Source: Mesorhizobium sp.
GTDB lineage: Bacteria; Pseudomonadota; Alphaproteobacteria; Rhizobiales; Rhizobiaceae
Direction of reading: 5' to 3'
Assembly: GCA_004963905.1 (NCBI GenBank)
Contig: SUGL01000006.1
Coordinates: 1 to 64,000, forward strand
DNA length: 64,000 bases
This document shows positions 48,283 to 56,409 of this stretch, piece by piece (the stretch's first letter is position 1; every line of letters starts with the position of its first letter). The position numbers and the translations under genes were made by a program. The notes under the pieces are model-generated. The model worked only from the letters and a program-made list of their open reading frames with translations. It was not told the origin of the DNA and did no database searches.

Positions 48283-49065
48283 TTAACGTCCGCGCTCCCA
48301 GCGCATGTTCGCCAGCCTGGGATCGGCAAAGGCCGTCCTTGAGAATTCGAGCCGCTTGTCCGGGAATTCGCAGATCGCCTGGACGCCGCGCGAGCCGATG
48401 CGGATGCGCCAGGTGTGAGGTTCCAGCGGCTTGGCCTTGGCAAAGCCCCTGCACGTCAGAAGCGCGATGTTGGCGCCCTTCGGGTCGCGCGCCGAGCGGT
48501 AGCGGATCGCCTGCATCTCGGCCTCGCGCGCGACATCGGCGATGGCCTGGCAGGCGGCATAGTCGGTCGGATGCGTCCATGCCTTCTCGTCGCGGTCGAG
48601 CGGCGGCCTGGTGAGGTCGATGGCCTTCTCGCATTTGATCGAAGCGGCAAAGGCGGTGTATTCGGCGGCGTCGTTCGGCCATTGCGTCTGCGGCGATTCG
48701 GCAAAGAACAGCAGGCGATAGAAGGACATCTCCGCCACCGCCGTCAGCACCGTCTCGGCGGCATAGTAGACGCCCTTCGTTTTGCCCGCGCGGCGGAAGC
48801 GCGAGCCGTACGGATAGATCGAGCCGTAGCGGAAGGGCGTCGCCAGAAGATAGTGGAGATGACGGCATTCGAGTGGAATCTGCGGCTTGGTCTCCTCGAC
48901 GAGATCCTCGATCAGGCCCTGCTCGTCGAGCGTGTCGACGAGTTTGAGCGTCGAGACGCGGTGCTGTGCCTCGACCATGCGCCAATACTTGCCTTCGAGC
49001 CTGACGGCCTCAGACGAGAGCGCGTCGGGAGTCCAGGTAGGCGATGACATCGACAAGTCCGGCAA
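48283..49065 (-). CDS. RES-domain toxin of a RES/Xre toxin-antitoxin pair
   Basis: The 260-residue protein has the RES core: GSRFRRAGKTKGVYYAAETVLTAVAEM contains the conserved R..G.YYA..V.TA..E pattern, with the arginine, tyrosine and glutamate of the ADP-ribosyl-like fold. Members of this family deplete NAD+ as toxins. The start at 49065 overlaps the antitoxin gene by 56 bases; an ATG at 49050 is also possible. Partner and toxin are in the order antitoxin then toxin on the minus strand, and the pair has an operator-like palindrome upstream. Activity is inferred from the family. Confidence 0.85.
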   Translation of the reverse strand: MPDLSMSSPTWTPDALSSEAVRLEGKYWRMVEAQHRVSTLKLVDTLDEQGLIEDLVEETKPQIPLECRHLHYLLATPFRYGSIYPYGSRFRRAGKTKGVYYAAETVLTAVAEMSFYRLLFFAESPQTQWPNDAAEYTAFAASIKCEKAIDLTRPPLDRDEKAWTHPTDYAACQAIADVAREAEMQAIRYRSARDPKGANIALLTCRGFAKAKPLEPHTWRIRIGSRGVQAICEFPDKRLEFSRTAFADPRLANMRWERGR

Positions 49066-49387
49066 TGGTCAGGATTTTTTCGAGCGGCGTGCCGTCGAGC
49101 GCCGTGTTCGGGTTCTTCAGCCATGCCCGGGCGACGGCCTCGTCGCCGCCGACGATGGCGTCGAGCGAGCGGAACAGCCGGACGAACAGGACCGCAAGCT
49201 CGAACGGCTTGGTGCCGCGCTCGAGCAGGAATTCCTGCTTGCGCATGCGCGAGACGGTCGCTTCCGAGACGCCGATGACCAGCGCCAGCGTTCTCGCGGT
49301 AATGTCGAGCAGGTCGGCCGCGCGCAGCGTGGCCTTGGTGATGACGGCATTTTCCGCCGCCGTCGCGGCGGCGACTGGACGTTGCAT
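49010..49387 (-). CDS. Xre/MbcA/ParS-type (DUF2384) antitoxin
   Basis: The 125-residue protein has an HTH-like helix (LLDITARTLALVIGVSEATVSRMR) and a C-terminal DUF2384 part (RSLDAIVGGDEAVARAWLKNPNTALDGTPLEKI). It is the antitoxin that neutralises and represses a RES toxin. It overlaps the toxin start by 56 bases, so the two are probably translated together. The palindrome at 49408-49427 lies just upstream of its ATG, in the right place for self-repression. Confidence 0.87.
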   Translation of the reverse strand: MQRPVAAATAAENAVITKATLRAADLLDITARTLALVIGVSEATVSRMRKQEFLLERGTKPFELAVLFVRLFRSLDAIVGGDEAVARAWLKNPNTALDGTPLEKILTIAGLVDVIAYLDSRRALV

Positions 49388-49407
49388 TTAGCGCACCCTT
49401 TCATTTC

Positions 49408-49427
49408 TGTGGAAAATATAGTCCACA
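49408..49427. promoter_or_regulatory. Operator-like inverted repeat of the RES/Xre operon
   Basis: TGTGGA-aaatatag-TCCACA is a perfect 6+6 inverted repeat with an 8-base A/T spacer, 20 bases before the antitoxin ATG at 49387. The spacer also resembles a -10 element (tatatt on the minus strand), so repressor and polymerase would compete here. Confidence 0.6.
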
Positions 49428-49473
49428 AAAATTCATTTGGAAAGGGATCGCGCCGAATGCGTCTGCCGAAATA

Positions 49474-50544
49474 TCAGTCTTTCTTGTAGAGCAGCCAGCC
49501 CTTGCCGGCGCGGCCGGCCATGGTGGAATGCCTGGTCACGCGGTTGCGGCCGCTGACCTTGGAGCGATAAAGCGCGCGGTCGGCCTTGGTGTAGAGGTCT
49601 TCCGGGCTGTCGGCCTCGGAAGCCATGCAGATGCCCATCGAGACCGTCACCGTGCCGTAGTTCATGCCGGTCTGGCTGCTGGTGAAGGGCGTCTGTTCGA
49701 TCAGCACGCGGATGCGCTCGGCAATCTGGTAAGTGGCGTCCTCGCTGGCACCTTCGACGATGAGCGCGAACTCCTCGCCGCCGGTACGGGCCACGAACAT
49801 GTCGGCGCGAATGCTGCTTTGAAAGATCTCGGCGACGATCTGGATGATCTTGTCGCCGACCGGGTGACCGTAGCGGTCGTTGATGTCCTTGAAGCGATCG
49901 ATATCGGCAAGGATCAGCGCATTGAACAGGATGCCGCGGTTGCTGTTGTAGATGCGCGTGATTTCCTTGTCGAAGGCGCGGCGATTCCAGATCTGCGTCA
50001 GCGGATCGGTATCGGCGAGCCGCTTGTATTCCTCTAGCTTCGATTTGACGCTCTCGAGCTCGGCGGTCTTTTCGCTGAGCGTGCTGGAGATCTGGCGGTT
50101 GTGATCCAGCGTCGAACTGGTGGCGGCCGACATAGCGCCGGCGATCTTCTGCAGCAGTTCTTGCGAAAGCAGGCTGCGATTGCTCAGGCCGCTCGACGTC
50201 TCGTCGAGGATGCGGCCGTACTTCTCGATGTGCGAGCGCTCGCTGCGCAACAGCGCGGCGATGTCCTCGAGCTCCTTGGCGACCATCTCGCGGGCATGCT
50301 CGACGATGGCGGGCCCGTGGTGCTGCGGGAAGAAGGTGCGCCCGATGCCGTCGAGCTCCTCTTGCGTCGGCCGGTTGCTCAACGAGACGACGGCGAGGCT
50401 GAGCTCGTGGTTGCTGCCGCTCAGCGCCTCGTAGAAGATCTCGTAGTTGCGCGGCAGGCCGAGCACGCCGAGCTGGCGCATGGTCGCCACAACGGTGCTG
50501 GCGATGTCGCCATTTCTGTCGGTCAGGACGGCTGCCGGTTGCAT
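49474..50544 (-). CDS. GGDEF-domain diguanylate cyclase with N-terminal coiled region
   Basis: The 356-residue protein has an N-terminal helical region of about 170 residues with no clear sensor domain, a likely coiled coil (STLSEKTAELESVKSKLEEYKRL), then a GGDEF domain with active GGEEF (ARTGGEEFALIVEG). The inhibitory RxxD normally found five residues before GGEEF is not present (RADM), so it may lack product inhibition. It would make c-di-GMP. It runs opposite to the plus-strand genes that follow and ends just before the toxin-antitoxin operon's upstream region. No transmembrane helix is seen. Confidence 0.88.
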   Translation of the reverse strand: MQPAAVLTDRNGDIASTVVATMRQLGVLGLPRNYEIFYEALSGSNHELSLAVVSLSNRPTQEELDGIGRTFFPQHHGPAIVEHAREMVAKELEDIAALLRSERSHIEKYGRILDETSSGLSNRSLLSQELLQKIAGAMSAATSSTLDHNRQISSTLSEKTAELESVKSKLEEYKRLADTDPLTQIWNRRAFDKEITRIYNSNRGILFNALILADIDRFKDINDRYGHPVGDKIIQIVAEIFQSSIRADMFVARTGGEEFALIVEGASEDATYQIAERIRVLIEQTPFTSSQTGMNYGTVTVSMGICMASEADSPEDLYTKADRALYRSKVSGRNRVTRHSTMAGRAGKGWLLYKKD

Positions 50545-50862
50545 AGTCTTTCACTACCCTTCAGTGCGACCGGAGACTGCCACCGCCGGGAGTCGCCTGT
50601 GCGGGGATTTGAATGAGAATTGCGAATGCGACGGCGCGTCCCCAACACGACCTTCGCTTGCAGGAATCATAGATGCAGTTGCGCTAATGTTTCCTTAATG
50701 GCAGGCACTTCCTCATCGTCTCTGCTACCACAGGCTGTAGTTCGGCGCGGGCATGGCTTTCGAAAGGCGCCTTTTCGGTGTCGCATTTGCCTGCGCCCGG
50801 CAGCCGCAAAACTGGAATCTTGTCCGGCACGATCGAGGCGAACGACGTCGAAGGAGTCCGGG
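50545..50862. other. Intergenic region between the diguanylate cyclase and GFA genes
   Basis: About 320 bases divide two divergent genes. The plus-strand frame of the GFA gene stays open upstream to 50620, but the extra peptide lacks a family match. No repeat or clear promoter stands out; it should hold both promoters. Confidence 0.35.
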
Positions 50863-51282
50863 ATGGACGAAAATCACAGTGGATCATGCCTGTGCGGGGC
50901 GGTGCGCTTCAGGACGAGGGGCCCGTTGCGCGCAGTGGTCTATTGCCATTGCTCGCAATGTCGCAAGCAAACCGGCCATTTCGTTGCCGCGACGTCCTCG
51001 AGAGACGCCGACATCGACATAGAGGGGGCCGACACGCTCGCCTGGTACGGCGCTTCGGACGTTGCGAAACGCGGCTTCTGCCGCAGCTGTGGCTCGGTGC
51101 TGTTCTGGAAGCATAACGAACTGGACACCATCTCGATCATGGCCGGCTCGTTCGACAAGCCGACAGGCCTCTCGGCCGAAAGCCACATCTTCGTCGGCGA
51201 CAAGGGAGATTACTACGCGATCGACGACGGACTGCCGCAATTCGAGAAGTCGACACCGTCGATCAAGGTCGCGGACGAATGA
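50863..51282 (+). CDS. GFA-family (glutathione-dependent formaldehyde-activating-like) protein
   Basis: The 139-residue protein has the zinc-binding cysteine pattern of GFA/Mss4-like proteins: GSCLCGAVRF, CHCSQCRKQTGHF and FCRSCGSVLFWK. Family members bind glutathione or small thiol adducts; most GFA-family genes in rhizobia have no proven reaction, and formaldehyde activation itself is questioned. aaggag lies about seven bases before the ATG at 50863, which decides the start over the upstream open frame. The dgkA gene follows in the same direction after 78 bases. Confidence 0.82.
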   Translation: MDENHSGSCLCGAVRFRTRGPLRAVVYCHCSQCRKQTGHFVAATSSRDADIDIEGADTLAWYGASDVAKRGFCRSCGSVLFWKHNELDTISIMAGSFDKPTGLSAESHIFVGDKGDYYAIDDGLPQFEKSTPSIKVADE

Positions 51283-51360
51283 CTTTTGGAGTGACTGCCT
51301 TATTCCCTTGATCCGGCCGTTGCGATAATCCCCTGACGGTGATTCGAAACGGGGCTGGGC

Positions 51361-51720
51361 ATGCAGCGGCTTATCGATGCGTTCATCAATTCGGTGCGGG
51401 CCTTCCGCAAGCTGGCCGCCCACGAAGCGGCATTCCAGCAGGAACTGCTGCTGCTTGCTCTTGCCCTGCCTGCCGGCTGGTTCATTTCGGTGTCATGGCG
51501 CGGCTATGCTTTGCTGATCGGCGCGGTCCTGCTGATGATCATGGTCGAGGTCATCAACACGGGCATCGAAGCCGCGTGCGACGCTATTTCCCGCGAATTC
51601 CACATCGAGATTCAGCTTGCCAAGGACTGCGGCTCGCTGGCCGTGCTGATTTCGATCGTGATTGCCGCCGGTGTCTGGGGTATCGCCCTGATCGAACGCA
51701 TCGTCGGGGCGCCGATCTGA
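51361..51720 (+). CDS. dgkA: Diacylglycerol kinase
   Basis: DgkA phosphorylates diacylglycerol to recycle it into phospholipid synthesis. The 119-residue protein is the usual size and has three hydrophobic helices. The conserved segment MVEVINTGIEAACDAISRE holds the active-site glutamate, asparagine and glutamate, and QLAKDCGSLAVLI follows. The N-terminal amphipathic part (FRKLAAHEAAFQQEL) is also typical. It is an inner-membrane trimer in related species. Confidence 0.92.
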   Translation: MQRLIDAFINSVRAFRKLAAHEAAFQQELLLLALALPAGWFISVSWRGYALLIGAVLLMIMVEVINTGIEAACDAISREFHIEIQLAKDCGSLAVLISIVIAAGVWGIALIERIVGAPI

Positions 51721-51736
51721 GCTTGCCGGCTTAGGC

Positions 51737-52351
51737 TTAAGACAGGCGATCCAGCTGATCGCCTTCCGCGTCCTTGGCACGTTCCTTTCCGGCAACGCGG
51801 TGCGCGACCAGCCACGCAAGGATCGCGACGCCGAGGCCGACCGCAAGCGCAACGAGCAGGCGCTCGTGGCGAATGAGCGCCTGGCCGACCAAATGCTCCG
51901 CGCTGAGGCCGAAGACATAGCCAAGGGTGCCGAACAGCGCGGCCCAGACTGCCGACGAGACGGCGTTCAGGATGACGAAGCGTGGCAGCGACACGGTCGA
52001 CAATCCTGCGGCAATGCCGCCGACAAGGCGCATGCCATAGATATAGCGGTTGGTCAGCACGTAAATGTTGGGATGGGTGTTGAGCAGCCGGTAGGCGCGG
52101 CGGAAGCCTGGCCGCCGGCGCATCCTGCGTACGTAGGGATGATCGGCGAAGCTGCGGCCGAGGATGAAGAAGAAGGTGTCGCCGGCGAAGGCGCCGAGAA
52201 AGGCGGCGGCGAAAGCCTGCCAGAGCACGAAGACTTGCTGGTGCGCGAAGAAACCGCCGAGGATGGCGGCGCTTTCGCCCTCGGCGACACAGCCCAGGAA
52301 GACCGCGACAAGTCCATACTGCTCGATGAGACGGTGGATGGTCTCGGTCAT
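51737..52351 (-). CDS. DedA-family (VTT domain) membrane protein
   Basis: The 204-residue protein belongs to the DedA/VTT family: the reentrant-loop region LGCVAEGESAAILGGFFA, then GAFAGDTFFFILGR and a later NRYIYGMRLVGGIAAGLSTVSLPRF. DedA proteins are thought to translocate lipids such as undecaprenyl phosphate across the inner membrane. Its start overlaps the stop of the upstream DUF1003 gene by one base (TGATG), so the two are translationally coupled. Confidence 0.87.
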   Translation of the reverse strand: MTETIHRLIEQYGLVAVFLGCVAEGESAAILGGFFAHQQVFVLWQAFAAAFLGAFAGDTFFFILGRSFADHPYVRRMRRRPGFRRAYRLLNTHPNIYVLTNRYIYGMRLVGGIAAGLSTVSLPRFVILNAVSSAVWAALFGTLGYVFGLSAEHLVGQALIRHERLLVALAVGLGVAILAWLVAHRVAGKERAKDAEGDQLDRLS

Positions 52352-52911
52352 CAGCTTGCCGACCGTGCCGAGAGCTTCTCGTCGATCCGCCTGATCTGTT
52401 CGGCCATGCGCAGGATCTCGTCGCGCATGCCGATGATCTCGCTGTGGCGCAGCTCATCGAGCTTCTCATGCAGTGCCATGATCTCGATCTCCGCCTTCAG
52501 GTTGACCTCGTAGTCGTGCGCGGCGTCGATGCGGTCGCGCTCGGTCTGGCGGTTCTGCGACATCATGATCACCGGCGCCTGCAGCGCGGCGACCATGGAG
52601 AGCACGAGGTTCAGGAAGATGAAAGGATACGGGTCGAAGGCGTCGCGGGTCAGCAGCCAGGCGTTGCCGAAGGTCCACAGGATCAGAAAGGCGATGAAGC
52701 CGAGGATGAAGGACCATGAGCCGCCGATACGGGCGATCGTGTCGGCAACGCGATCGCCATAGGTGGAATGGAAAGCGACGGCCTTGTTGGTGTCCCTGGT
52801 GATGGTGGTGCGGTCGAGTGCGCTTTGCAACACTCGGCTCTCAAGGGCGGTGAGGCCATCGGGCTTTCGCTTCAGCCAGCGGTTTGCCAGATCTTCGACC
52901 GTCTTGTTCAT
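52351..52911 (-). CDS. DUF1003 membrane protein
   Basis: The 186-residue protein has the DUF1003 pattern: GDRVADTIARIGGSWSFILGFIAFLILWTFGN, then DPYPFIFLNLVLSMVAALQAPVIMMSQNRQTERDR. Two membrane helices lie in the middle, and the C-terminus is a long charged coiled coil (LKAEIEIMALHEKLDELR). The function is unknown. The start at 52911 is decided by ggagcggagc just upstream; a longer frame to 53097 lacks support. It is coupled to the DedA gene. Confidence 0.87.
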   Translation of the reverse strand: MNKTVEDLANRWLKRKPDGLTALESRVLQSALDRTTITRDTNKAVAFHSTYGDRVADTIARIGGSWSFILGFIAFLILWTFGNAWLLTRDAFDPYPFIFLNLVLSMVAALQAPVIMMSQNRQTERDRIDAAHDYEVNLKAEIEIMALHEKLDELRHSEIIGMRDEILRMAEQIRRIDEKLSARSAS

Positions 52912-53060
52912 GCTCCGCTCCATCCGCCAGGCCTGTATTCCGTTTCTACGCAATTCCAGGCGGAAAAGCGCAGCCCACTTTTCCCGGAATTGCCCATAGA
53001 GGTAGAGTCTACCGACCCGAACGGGAAGTGATAGATTGATCGTGACAGACGAGGGTGGAG

Positions 53061-53780
53061 ATGGCCGACTTCCAGAAAATTCGTGCCCGGGCGGCAAAGC
53101 GTAAGGGCGGTGAAGAAGCGCTGGCGTCGTTGCTTGGACCGATGCCCGACAACGCGGCCGTGGCGAAAGTTCCCGATGACCGCATCCTCTCCACCATGGC
53201 CGAACGCATCTTTGCCGCCGGCTTCGTCTGGCGCGTGATCGAGCAGAAATGGCCAGGTTTCGAGGAGGCGTTCCTTGGCTTCGAGCCGAAGCGGCTCCTG
53301 TTCCAGCCGGACGATTTCTGGCACGAGCTGGCGTCCGACAAGCGCATCGTGCGAAACCCGCAAAAGATCAAATCGGTTCGCGACAATGCGGCCTTCGTCG
53401 ACCGCGTCTCCAAGGAGCACGGCGGCTTCGGCAAGTTCCTCGCCGAATGGCCGGCCGACGATCAGGTCGGGCTGACCGCCTATCTCGGCAAGCATGGCAG
53501 CCGTCTGGGCGGCAACACCGGCCAGTACTTCCTGCGCTGGCTGGAGTGGGACACCTTCATCGTTTCCGCCGACATGGCGGCGGCGTTGCGCGATGCCGGC
53601 CTCGACATTGCCGAAAGCCCGACCTCGAAGCGGGACCTCGACAAGATCCAGGCGCAGCTCAACCAATGGTCGGCCGAAACGGGGCTGCCGCGGCGGCACA
53701 TCTCGCGCATCCTGGCAATGTCGATCGGCGAAAACCATTCGCCGGAGACACTGCGCGAATACATGGGCGAGCAGGCCTGA
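53061..53780 (+). CDS. DNA-3-methyladenine glycosylase I-like protein
   Basis: The 239-residue protein resembles the Tag family (3-methyladenine glycosylase I). DDRILSTMAERIFAAGFVWRVIEQKWPGFEEAFLGF matches the helical core of that fold, and the later region NTGQYFLRWLEWDTFIVSADMAAALRDAG is in keeping. The zinc-binding cysteine and histidine residues typical of E. coli Tag are not evident, so it is a divergent Tag-like member and the substrate is uncertain. The ATG at 53061 has gagggtggag directly upstream. Confidence 0.72.
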   Translation: MADFQKIRARAAKRKGGEEALASLLGPMPDNAAVAKVPDDRILSTMAERIFAAGFVWRVIEQKWPGFEEAFLGFEPKRLLFQPDDFWHELASDKRIVRNPQKIKSVRDNAAFVDRVSKEHGGFGKFLAEWPADDQVGLTAYLGKHGSRLGGNTGQYFLRWLEWDTFIVSADMAAALRDAGLDIAESPTSKRDLDKIQAQLNQWSAETGLPRRHISRILAMSIGENHSPETLREYMGEQA

Positions 53781-53886
53781 CCGGCTGCGACCGTAGCCCG
53801 GAAATCGTCGGCGCTTGCCGATCACGTACGAGGTGGCACAAGCAAACGTCATTGCCCGGCGAATTCCGCCACGCTAAATCCACGTC

Positions 53887-55599
53887 ATGACCCAAGCCGC
53901 CCCAGACATCCTGCGCATTGCCGTCGCCCAGCTCAACCCTACCGTCGGCGACGTGGCCGGCAACCTCGCCAAGGCGCGTGAGGCGAGGGCGGATGCGGCA
54001 CGTCAGGGCGCCGACCTCGTGCTCTACACCGAGCTCTTCCTCGCCGGTTATCCGCCGGAAGACCTGGTGCTGAAGCCGGCCTTCCTGAAGGCCTGCGAAA
54101 AGGCGGCGCAAGATTTCGCCAAGGACACCGCCGATGGCGGGCCGGGCGTCATCATCGGCACGCCGCTGAAGCGCCGGACCGGCACGCATAATTCGATCGT
54201 CTTCGCCGACGGCGGCAAGATCATCGCCGAGCGCTACAAGCTCGACCTGCCGAATTATGGCGAGTTCGACGAGAAGCGCGTCTTCCAGGCCGGGCCGGAG
54301 CTGCAGGGGCCGGTGAATTTCCGGGGCGTGCGGCTGGGCATTCCGATCTGCGAGGACATCTGGGGCGACATCGCCGTCTGCGAGACGCTGGCCGAAAGCG
54401 GCGCGGAAATCCTGCTGGTGCCGAACGGATCGCCCTACTATCGCGCCAAGATCGACGTCCGCCACCAGGTCGTCATCCGCCAAGTCATCGAAACCGGCTT
54501 GCCGATGATCTACGCCAACCAGCTCGGTGGCCAGGACGAGCTTATCTTCGACGGCGCGTCCTTTGCCATCGGCGCGGACAAGACGCTTGCCTTCCAGATG
54601 AGCCAGTTCGAGGAAGCGGTCGCCGTCACCACCTGGAAGAGAAGCCGCCTCGCCACAGGCGCGCAAAATGCAAATAATTCCGACCATTGGGTCTGCTCGG
54701 AAGGCCCGATGTCGAAGATCCCCGAGCGGGAGGAGGCGGATTATCGCGCCTGCATGCTCGGGTTGCGCGACTACGTCAACAAGAACGGCTTCAAGAACGT
54801 GGTGCTCGGCCTCTCCGGCGGCATCGACTCCGCAATTTGCGCCGCACTCGCGGTCGACGCGCTCGGCGAGGAGCGGCTGCGCACCGTCATGATGCCCTAT
54901 CGCTACACGTCCAAGGACTCGCTGAAGGACGCCGAGGACTGCGCCCGGGCGCTCGGCTGCCGCTACGACATCGTGCCGATCTCCGAGCCGGTCGAAGGCT
55001 TCAAGCATGCGCTGACCCAGCTTTTCGAGGGCACTCAGGAGGGCATCACCGAGGAAAACCTGCAAAGCCGCGCGCGCGGCACGATCCTGATGGCGATCTC
55101 GAACAAGTTCGGTTCGATGGTGGTAACCACCGGCAACAAGAGCGAGATGTCGGTCGGCTACGCCACGCTTTACGGCGACATGAATGGCGGCTTCAACCCG
55201 ATCAAGGACCTCTACAAGATGCAGGTCTACGCGCTCTCGCGCTGGCGCAACGCGCATGTGCCGCCGGGCGCGCTCGGCCCATCGGGCGAGGTGATCCCGA
55301 AGAACATCATCGACAAGGCGCCGTCGGCGGAACTGCGCGAGAACCAGACCGATCAGGACTCGCTGCCGCCCTATCCGGTGCTGGACGACATTCTCGAATG
55401 CCTGGTCGAGAACGAGATGGGCGTCGACGATATCGTCGCGCGCGGCCATGACCGGGCGACGGTGACGCGCGTCGAGCACCTGCTCTACATCGCCGAATAC
55501 AAGCGCCGGCAGGCGGCGCCGGGCGTGAAGATCACCAGGAAGAATTTCGGCCGCGACCGCCGCTACCCGATCACCAACCGGTTCCGCGACCGCGGCTAG
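53887..55599 (+). CDS. nadE: Glutamine-dependent NAD+ synthetase
   Basis: NadE converts deamido-NAD to NAD, using ammonia from glutamine. The 570-residue protein has an N-terminal nitrilase-type glutaminase domain: glutamate in YTELFLAGYPPEDLV, lysine in LDLPNYGEFDEKR and nucleophile cysteine in GIPICEDIWGD (about residue 155). The synthetase domain carries the P-loop LGLSGGIDSAICAALA (about residue 309) and TTGNKSEMSVGYATLYGDM. It ends in the expected basic region RKNFGRDRRYPI. It is followed at 25 bases by a GNAT gene. Confidence 0.95.
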   Translation: MTQAAPDILRIAVAQLNPTVGDVAGNLAKAREARADAARQGADLVLYTELFLAGYPPEDLVLKPAFLKACEKAAQDFAKDTADGGPGVIIGTPLKRRTGTHNSIVFADGGKIIAERYKLDLPNYGEFDEKRVFQAGPELQGPVNFRGVRLGIPICEDIWGDIAVCETLAESGAEILLVPNGSPYYRAKIDVRHQVVIRQVIETGLPMIYANQLGGQDELIFDGASFAIGADKTLAFQMSQFEEAVAVTTWKRSRLATGAQNANNSDHWVCSEGPMSKIPEREEADYRACMLGLRDYVNKNGFKNVVLGLSGGIDSAICAALAVDALGEERLRTVMMPYRYTSKDSLKDAEDCARALGCRYDIVPISEPVEGFKHALTQLFEGTQEGITEENLQSRARGTILMAISNKFGSMVVTTGNKSEMSVGYATLYGDMNGGFNPIKDLYKMQVYALSRWRNAHVPPGALGPSGEVIPKNIIDKAPSAELRENQTDQDSLPPYPVLDDILECLVENEMGVDDIVARGHDRATVTRVEHLLYIAEYKRRQAAPGVKITRKNFGRDRRYPITNRFRDRG

Positions 55600-55624
55600 C
55601 CTATTTCACGACAGACCAGCAACC

Positions 55625-56032
55625 ATGCCTGACGTTGAAATCAGCTTCGACCTGTCGCGGATCGATTTCCGGGCGACCTCGGACCAGTTGATGGCGAGCT
55701 ATTGGGGCAGCGCGCGCAACGACGAGATGCATCATCGAGCCTTCGCCCACTCGCTATGCGTCGGCGCCTATGTCGACGGCAAGCAAGTCGGCTTCGCCCG
55801 AGCGATCACCGATTACACGGTCTTCGCCTATCTTGCCGACATCATCATCTGGCCTGAGCATCGCGGGCGTGGCATCGGCAAACGGCTCGTGCAGGCCCTC
55901 CTCGACCATCCCGAGGTGAAGACCGTGTCCCATTGGAGCCTCACGACCAGCGACGCCCACAGCCTCTACCAGAAGTTCGGGTTCGAGACCGACGGGCGCT
56001 ACATGCGACTGGAGCGCAACCCCGTAGCCTGA
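55625..56032 (+). CDS. GNAT-family N-acetyltransferase
   Basis: The 135-residue protein is a compact GNAT enzyme. FAYLADIIIWPEHRGRGIGKRLVQALL includes the acetyl-CoA pyrophosphate loop RGRGIG, and LYQKFGFETDGRYMRLER closes the fold. The substrate is unknown; close relatives with this short form are common in rhizobia. It lies 25 bases after nadE in the same direction and may be co-transcribed. Confidence 0.85.
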   Translation: MPDVEISFDLSRIDFRATSDQLMASYWGSARNDEMHHRAFAHSLCVGAYVDGKQVGFARAITDYTVFAYLADIIIWPEHRGRGIGKRLVQALLDHPEVKTVSHWSLTTSDAHSLYQKFGFETDGRYMRLERNPVA

Positions 56033-56409
56033 TGGCTCGGATCGGGCACAACCGGCCGTTGTTGCAAATTCATCGCAGTGCTTGGGCCAAATGTCGTTTT
56101 GGCGACAGCCTGCCTTGGCGAGGTGGTGAGCCGCCTCTATAAGAGCCTCTCCGCGATTCCCTTTCGGGAGGACCGTATGGCAGGATTTTACATCGTTATG
56201 CGAGGCCGCGAAGCCTAGGTCTGCACTGGCTGCCCGAAATCCCTTCGGAAAGCCGGACGCAGAAAAGGTATTTGCCGCTGCCGGTCGCCGCCTCCGGGCG
56301 GGCGCTAGCCCATACTGAACCTCCCGCTTTAGAGGGCGCCGTCGGCGCCGACGCGGGTTTTCCAATTTGACTTTACCGGGACCGGGCCTGTCTGCGCCCG
56401 GATGACATC
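56033..56409. other. Intergenic region before the ABC transporter
   Basis: About 377 bases with no supported gene. A minus-strand open frame crosses it but is Arg/Ala rich and lacks motifs. A GGCGCCG-T-CGGCGCC type hairpin lies near 56335-56349, inside a larger cccgc...gcggg pair, and may end nadE-GNAT transcription. Otherwise nothing is clear. Confidence 0.45.

Noticed and set aside
53659..55479. Minus-strand open frame across nadE (606 codons)
   Set aside because: Same antisense pattern; nadE has all catalytic motifs.
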